A stretch of 64,000 bases of DNA, taken from NCBI RefSeq assembly GCF_020921035.1, contig NC_063150.1, positions 372,001 through 436,000 on the forward strand, written 5' to 3'. The notes under the pieces are model-generated. The model worked only from the letters and a program-made list of their open reading frames with translations, did not search any database and was not told the origin of the DNA. Of this stretch, positions 59,038 through 64,000 are shown piece by piece. The stretch is from Rhodamnia argentea (Eukaryota; Streptophyta; Magnoliopsida; Myrtales; Myrtaceae). Every line of letters begins with the position of its first letter. Positions within the stretch are counted from its first letter, which is position 1. The position numbers and the translations under genes were made by a program.

Positions 59038-60083
59038 CAGAAGCGCAGCTAGGTCATTCAATTCTTCTGTTTTGCCTGGTTCCGATGTTCTAGTATGGTG
59101 TTGATGCGTTGAGTACTGAGAAAAATATACTGCAGTTCAGCCACTAGCATGTTGTTGTTTGAAGACTCATCCATTTGTTGTCCTTTTCCACTTGTAACTT
59201 CAGGTAAATATTACGCAGTTGCTCCTCTCACAATTGGTGCTGCAATATTAGCAAAAAACACAGTTGGTTCTTCAGTGAGGATTACGTCTACATGGTTTAA
59301 GATATTCATGGATTTGAATCAGATTTCGGATCCATCTACATTGATTGACTGCCTCCATTTTGTTGTTGCTAGCAAATAACACTATTTGGATCTTCCAAAT
59401 CATTCCTGCAGGAGATATTTTTTCTTTTTGCTTTCTTACTGCGAGAGTGGACCACTGCTAGGTTAAGACATTGTATTGGGAGACTGGTGAACGATAAGAG
59501 TGGACTGCTAAGTCAATAAAACACGGTAGTCTATGAAACATGCAGTAGTATTATAAATGTAGTAACTGGGATGCCATAACCATTGAAATTTCCACGGGGG
59601 AGAACATCGATGTAAAGGCTACGATGAAGAATTTAATTTTGCCAAATGCTGTAGCTTTGGAAGCTTGTTGAAGAGAACTTAACTGCATTTTTATTTGAAA
59701 CAGCCTCAGTCATCGACAAGGGTGTTATCCGATGACAACGATACCACATAATGTTGGGAGTCTGGCACTCCTGTGCGATTTGCAGAATGATGGCATTCTT
59801 GGAAAGGTAAAAACCTATTGCAGCATGTGGAACATTCAGCTAGAAAGAAGCAGGAGACTATCGCACTTCAAGTTTTGGTGCCTTGCATTGTTTTTATGTT
59901 ATGGAATGTCACTTTTCGGGTGGTGTAAGATCATTTATCGGTACCTACTTGTCAGCATATGATACTGGTGATTTCAGTCTGAGCACTGCAGAGAGGTTCT
60001 AGTAGCAGGGACTAGTTTGTCAAAACATAATGGCATGTCCGGGTTATTCTAGGGTTAAGCTGACACAGGTCAGGCAGTCAAAA

Positions 60084-60115
<32 letters not shown>

Positions 60116-61428
60116 GCAAGAAGATGTTTGTGTTGAGTTTGAATCTCATAGTCAATGAGATGTTGACTTGCAAGAACTGGTAATTGACTATATTAGTAGG
60201 TGGGGAAGCATCCTTTCTTCCTTTTTTTAGCATCTTCTTTGGATTAAATTTCTAGGGTCTTGTCAACGAGTGCTGCCAGGGCATTGATTAACCATACTTG
60301 ATAAGAAAATACTTCTAATTTTCAATAAACACTAATCGCACGACCAGTATAATGAAGTGGGGCACTTGTTAACAAAATCCTCTATTTGTTTGCTGCAAAT
60401 AAGCACTTCAACTTATGTTTTTTGTTAGATTCCCCTTCTGCTTCACATCACCCTTTAACTCTGATTTGACGGCCTATGCATTTCTATCTCCAGGTAAGTA
60501 TTTGATGTTTATCATTTGACTCCATAGACAAATGACATCTTGAACGCATGGAAACCAGCTGCAAGCTTGCGGTCAAAATTAGTGAGAGTTGTCGGCAGAG
60601 AGCCACCACCAGACCCCTCCAGGACAGGTTCTTGACAGGATACTATATGGATCTGTCTCTAACTTGAAGATGCTTTCTGGGTTTAGTAGTTCTCCCTGTT
60701 CAGTGGGCTGTTTCTTGATGTTCTAGGCCAAGTTGTTTATCTTCGTTGAAAAATGTTGTCTTCAATCATCTGGCAATCCTGTATTCCGGAAGATACAACA
60801 GTCTGATTGGTAATGCAGAACAACAACGTTACATAACGCTGTCTGTGTAGTAGGAAAATGTACAACTATCCACTTCTGGTAGTCACTTAGAAAAAATGAA
60901 TTGGACCATAAGGAGCATGTGCAATAGAAATACATGGCAGAGGGGGAAATCTATGGAAGCCCTCTACATTGATGCTAAAACGTCTCCAGTCATGATCATG
61001 ATCTCTTTCAGTTCTATTCTCTGCTTCTATTCTACATCTCTTGGTTCGAGGTTGGATCATGTATGGCCAATTCCTTTGAATTGTCTATGATTTAGGGCTG
61101 ATGGCTTTTGTGAAGTTGGACGTGTGCTTTTTGAATGGATTCATAACTTTTACCAAAACAAGAAAAAGGAAAAAAGGGACTCGTGATTTTGTCTTCAAAG
61201 AACCATGTACCCAAATAATTCGATTGTTAGTTGAAATTAAGAATACACTTGCATATGTATTCTTAAAAAAACATCTCGATAATATTGAATTACTGATCAA
61301 GATTACTAGAGTACGATAAGCATATTAATGATGACACAGTAAACAATGTCGTTTTCGCAATGTCACACTCGGTTATCTAAATCTATGTACTGACGGTAAT
61401 AAAAGCTCAAGGGCCCTAATACTTGTAA
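59038..61428. other. 3' region of the TBC gene and unassigned sequence with coding-like scraps
   Basis: It includes the TBC 3' UTR. Possible exon-like pieces are 59149-59379 (ends [21 protein letters not shown]...), 59705-59752 (PQSSTRVLSDDNDTT then stop, after an acceptor-like gaaacag) and 60526-60639, which reads TNDILNAWKPAASLRSKLVR, then VVGREPPPDPSRTGS and a stop, after an acceptor-like ccatag. They do not join into one frame that I can defend, and I do not recognise the protein. A (TC)n(AC)n microsatellite is at 60083-60116. Confidence 0.4.
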
Positions 61429-62082
61429 GGGGAAAATTTATCAAAAAGTCCTAAATTTATTATACGTACATCAATTTAATTTTAAATCTTTCAATCGTGA
61501 CAATCGATTCCCAAGTCTTTTGACGATTTTTCAATGTTGTACATCTGGCCAATCTCTGTTAGAAAACGTTGACATGGACGATGATTGTCTTACGTGGCAC
61601 GATTGAAATAATTTTTTTAATATAATTTTTTAATATATTTTCTTTTTTTTTTTCTTGTCTTTCTTTGTTCTTTTTTTACAACTCTGGGCCGGTGACGTCA
61701 CCTACCTACGCTTGTCTAAACACAAGCAAGGGTTGAGAGGCCCCCGTCGGCCCTCTCTTGGATGTAGGCAAGGGCCATGAGCCCTCGTCTAAATCTCACC
61801 AGGCCATGATTGAAAGTAAAGAAAGGAAAGAAAAGAAAAAAAGACAAGAACAAAATATAAAAAAAAAAAAAAAATTGTAAAAATTGTCAAAGTCAACATC
61901 AGTCGTTTATCAGCTATGTCACGTAGGATGATTGGTGTTCGTGTCAGTAATTTTTATCCAAAATTTATCGGATGAACTACACGGTAAGTTGTGAAAGGTT
62001 TAGGACTGAATTAGTATAATTGAAAAGTTCATGACTAAATTGGCACAAACACAATAGATTTATGACTTTTTTGGCGATTTTG
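61429..62082. mobile_element. TIR element, 'AAAAAGTCCTAAACC' family, copy 3 (with GC-rich core)
   Basis: Left GGGGAAAATTTATCAAAAAGTCCTAAATTTATT; right, reversed, GCAAAATCGCCAAAAAAGTCATAAATCTATT. The interior has opposed 'tttaattttaaatctttcaa' / 'aggactgaattagta' units and a GC-rich core at 61685-61810 (ggccctctcttggatgtaggcaagggcc). No transposase. Confidence 0.65.
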
Positions 62083-63492
62083 CTTTTTTACGGGATCACA
62101 ATGGGTTTTTTTTTTTTTAAATTTCCAAATTATTCACAATTAATTTTTTATAAGTATTTTGTCATTGGACAAGCGTCTAAATTTACGATTTCATTTCATC
62201 ATCTCACGCATTTCAATTTATTATTTGAATAATTTCTATCTTATAAACAACCTAACACAAAAAGTTCAAATCTTGAAATGTTCTCTCTTTACGCATCTAT
62301 TTGTACAACTTTTATTTTGTAAATAAATTAGTGCCTTAGTCAATAATTCGAACATGCTCATAACAAGCGATTCTACAAAGTCTATTCCATGTCTTCCTTG
62401 TGCATACACCCAAAAGCATCATTTTGTCTCGCCTATAGATCCCCAGCCCAATCTCAATCATTCTCTCGTGCCGACACATTTCATAAATGAACACCCGCTT
62501 TCGATCTCTCCTTCTCACTTTTAGACTTCCTAAATTACCGTTGCTTCCTTCATCTCATGCTCCTCGGGTTCATGCATGACTAGTCTTTATATGTCCGTGC
62601 ATAATTACCTAATTATCGGGTCAAGCATACAGTAATTAAGCCGCAAAGTGGGCTTAAGGTTAAGGTCAATATGGGCGATGGCAGTGGTCAGATTGAGAAG
62701 AAGTGAGCTCCCATCGCTTGCTTGTGAGTCAAACTATCAAACAAAAGGAAGCCCTCAGAGGTCAACGGAAACTGCAACACAATTAGGCGGAACAAATCAA
62801 CTTCTCCTGTCTTCTTCCAACAAGAATTTTCCCATGGGCTGCTGTGTTGCTTTCCTTTTTTCCCTTTTCTTTTCCTTTTCCTCTTTCTCTTTTCTACAGA
62901 ATAGTTCTTGCCTTCTTACTTTTTGTTTCTTTTAGCAGCCTGGGAAAAAGAAGAAGAAAGCTTCTTGCTTTCCTCGTTTGTTTCCTTAATCCCCAAGGGA
63001 AAAAATGTGGGCTGTGTTACACTTTACTCACTACACACCAACATTTATATCATAACTAACGTAACGCATGACAAATTGCAGATTATAAAAAAAATTTGTG
63101 TAATTATACGTGAGATTATGAATTAATTTATCTGAGCGGGAGATTTAATTAATCGAGATTCAGAAACGCAAGTCAATTTGTTTGATGCTACATAGATATA
63201 GGTGAAATTACTTGAGAAAGGTTAAAATACGCGCGCCCAGAAATTTCCTTTTTCTTCTACCAATAAAATAAAATAAAATAAAATTCCTTTTGTTCGGCAA
63301 CTTCGGCTTATCACTCCCAAAGGTAAAAAGCAACCTAACTTGTTCATCCACCGGCTCGAATGGTCAAGTCTCTGGCTTTCTTTGTCCAAATTAGCCCACC
63401 AAAAGTCAAAAGTAGAGCAATTGACGACATGCTCAATCCGAGTACACGTACCGGTTTCACACGTACGGTAGACTCTCATCGTCCTAAAGGGG
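62083..63492. other. Intergenic, no gene seen
   Basis: AT-rich with a CT-rich stretch at 62855-62900. Small open frames at 62648-62935 and 63222-63479 lack motifs. Confidence 0.45.
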
Positions 63493-63850
63493 ACATTGGG
63501 GAAAATTACCGATTCTCAATCCTAAATCTATTGTAAAGTCGAGAATTCAGTCCTAAATTTTTTGATTTCGCTAAAGCAATCCGAAATCTTTGCGCGAAAT
63601 TTCGAACATAATCATTCCGACAAATTGTCATGACACGGTGGTCCACGCAAGACGTCATTTGGAGTAAAGTTGTCCATGTCAACATGTCACGTAGGATGGT
63701 CGATGACGATTGTACGCTACTATGTAAGCAATTTCAGGCCAAAATTTAGTGAAAGTATTCTATTGAAATTTCATATTAAGAAAAGGGGTTCAGGATTGCA
63801 TCGACCAAACCAAAAAGTTTAGGAGTGAATTGTCATATATATATATAAAA
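63493..63850. mobile_element. TIR element, 'AAAAAGTCCTAAACC' family, copy 4 (short, decayed)
   Basis: Begins 'ggggaaaattaccgattctcaatcctaaatctattgtaaag', then 'gagaattcagtcctaaat'. The right half has 'aaaaagtttaggagtgaattgtcat' before an AT run at 63838-63850. The two halves are opposed versions of the family's repeat units. The right TIR has been replaced by the AT microsatellite. Confidence 0.55.
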
Positions 63851-64000
63851 GAGCGAGTAACCATGTTTGGTAGAATTCGATTTTCTTTAGCGAAGGGCCA
63901 CACCCTCAAATCTGATAAGGCCGTCGATCGAACATGACCGAATAGGCTCAATCAGTAACAATTTTTCTAAAAAACGATCTCGACCTCACATGCTAAAACC
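63851..64000. other. Window edge, nothing recognised
   Basis: The last 150 bases contain no feature I can support. Confidence 0.4.

Noticed and set aside
1-64000. CRISPR arrays, operons or ribosome-binding sites
   Set aside because: Introns and transposons show that this is nuclear plant DNA. The only short regular repeats are microsatellites.

Overview
This is nuclear DNA of a flowering plant. Its genes are split by spliceosomal introns, it carries plant-specific families (class IV chitinase, SGPS-type secreted peptides, L-type lectin receptor kinase), and it is rich in Ty1/copia, MULE-like and hAT-like repeats. Several repeat families (AT-rich elements of the 'lack of translation-like' kind beginning GTGTTCAAAAAGTCCTAAACC, and others bounded by GGATTAATACC) resemble repeats I associate with Myrtaceae such as Eucalyptus. 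That placement is from memory and tentative.

Layout. 1-3.6 kb is LTR-like sequence, followed by a wrecked copia element (3.7-6.9 kb). A two-exon class IV chitinase lies at 7.9-8.9 kb. From 9 to 15.7 kb there are only repeats. From 15.7 to 23.3 kb three PIP/PIPL-type secreted-peptide genes lie in tandem on the minus strand, with mosaic shared flanks. From 25.5 to 39.5 kb there is a nested duplication field holding six recognisable copies, plus a seventh scrap, of one RING-IBR-RING (RBR) ubiquitin-ligase-like gene. Most copies are broken; one at 36.3-37.1 kb can still be joined into a 233-residue protein and one at 37.6 kb is an open but truncated RING1-IBR protein. A small intronless gene for a probably myristoylated protein of unknown function is at 39.8-40.4 kb (minus), and an L-type lectin receptor kinase pseudogene at 41.6-43.3 kb (minus).

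The right half holds two housekeeping-type genes head to head: a GCD1-like mitochondrial protein (46.3-49.3 kb, minus, 3 exons) and a plant TBC-domain Rab GTPase-activating protein (51.2-59.0 kb, plus, 10 coding exons, 699 residues). The TBC model closes in frame only if intron 8 is a GC-AG intron. The last 5 kb is repeats and unassigned sequence.

How the genes relate: chitinase, the three PIP-like peptides and the lectin kinase relic all belong to families used in immunity, but nothing in the sequence shows that they are co-regulated. The most informative material is structural: a 594-bp TIR element whose empty site survives beside the paralogous PIP gene, an RBR block duplication whose junction lies inside an RBR coding sequence, and an LTR-like insertion that gives two RBR copies a new C-terminus.
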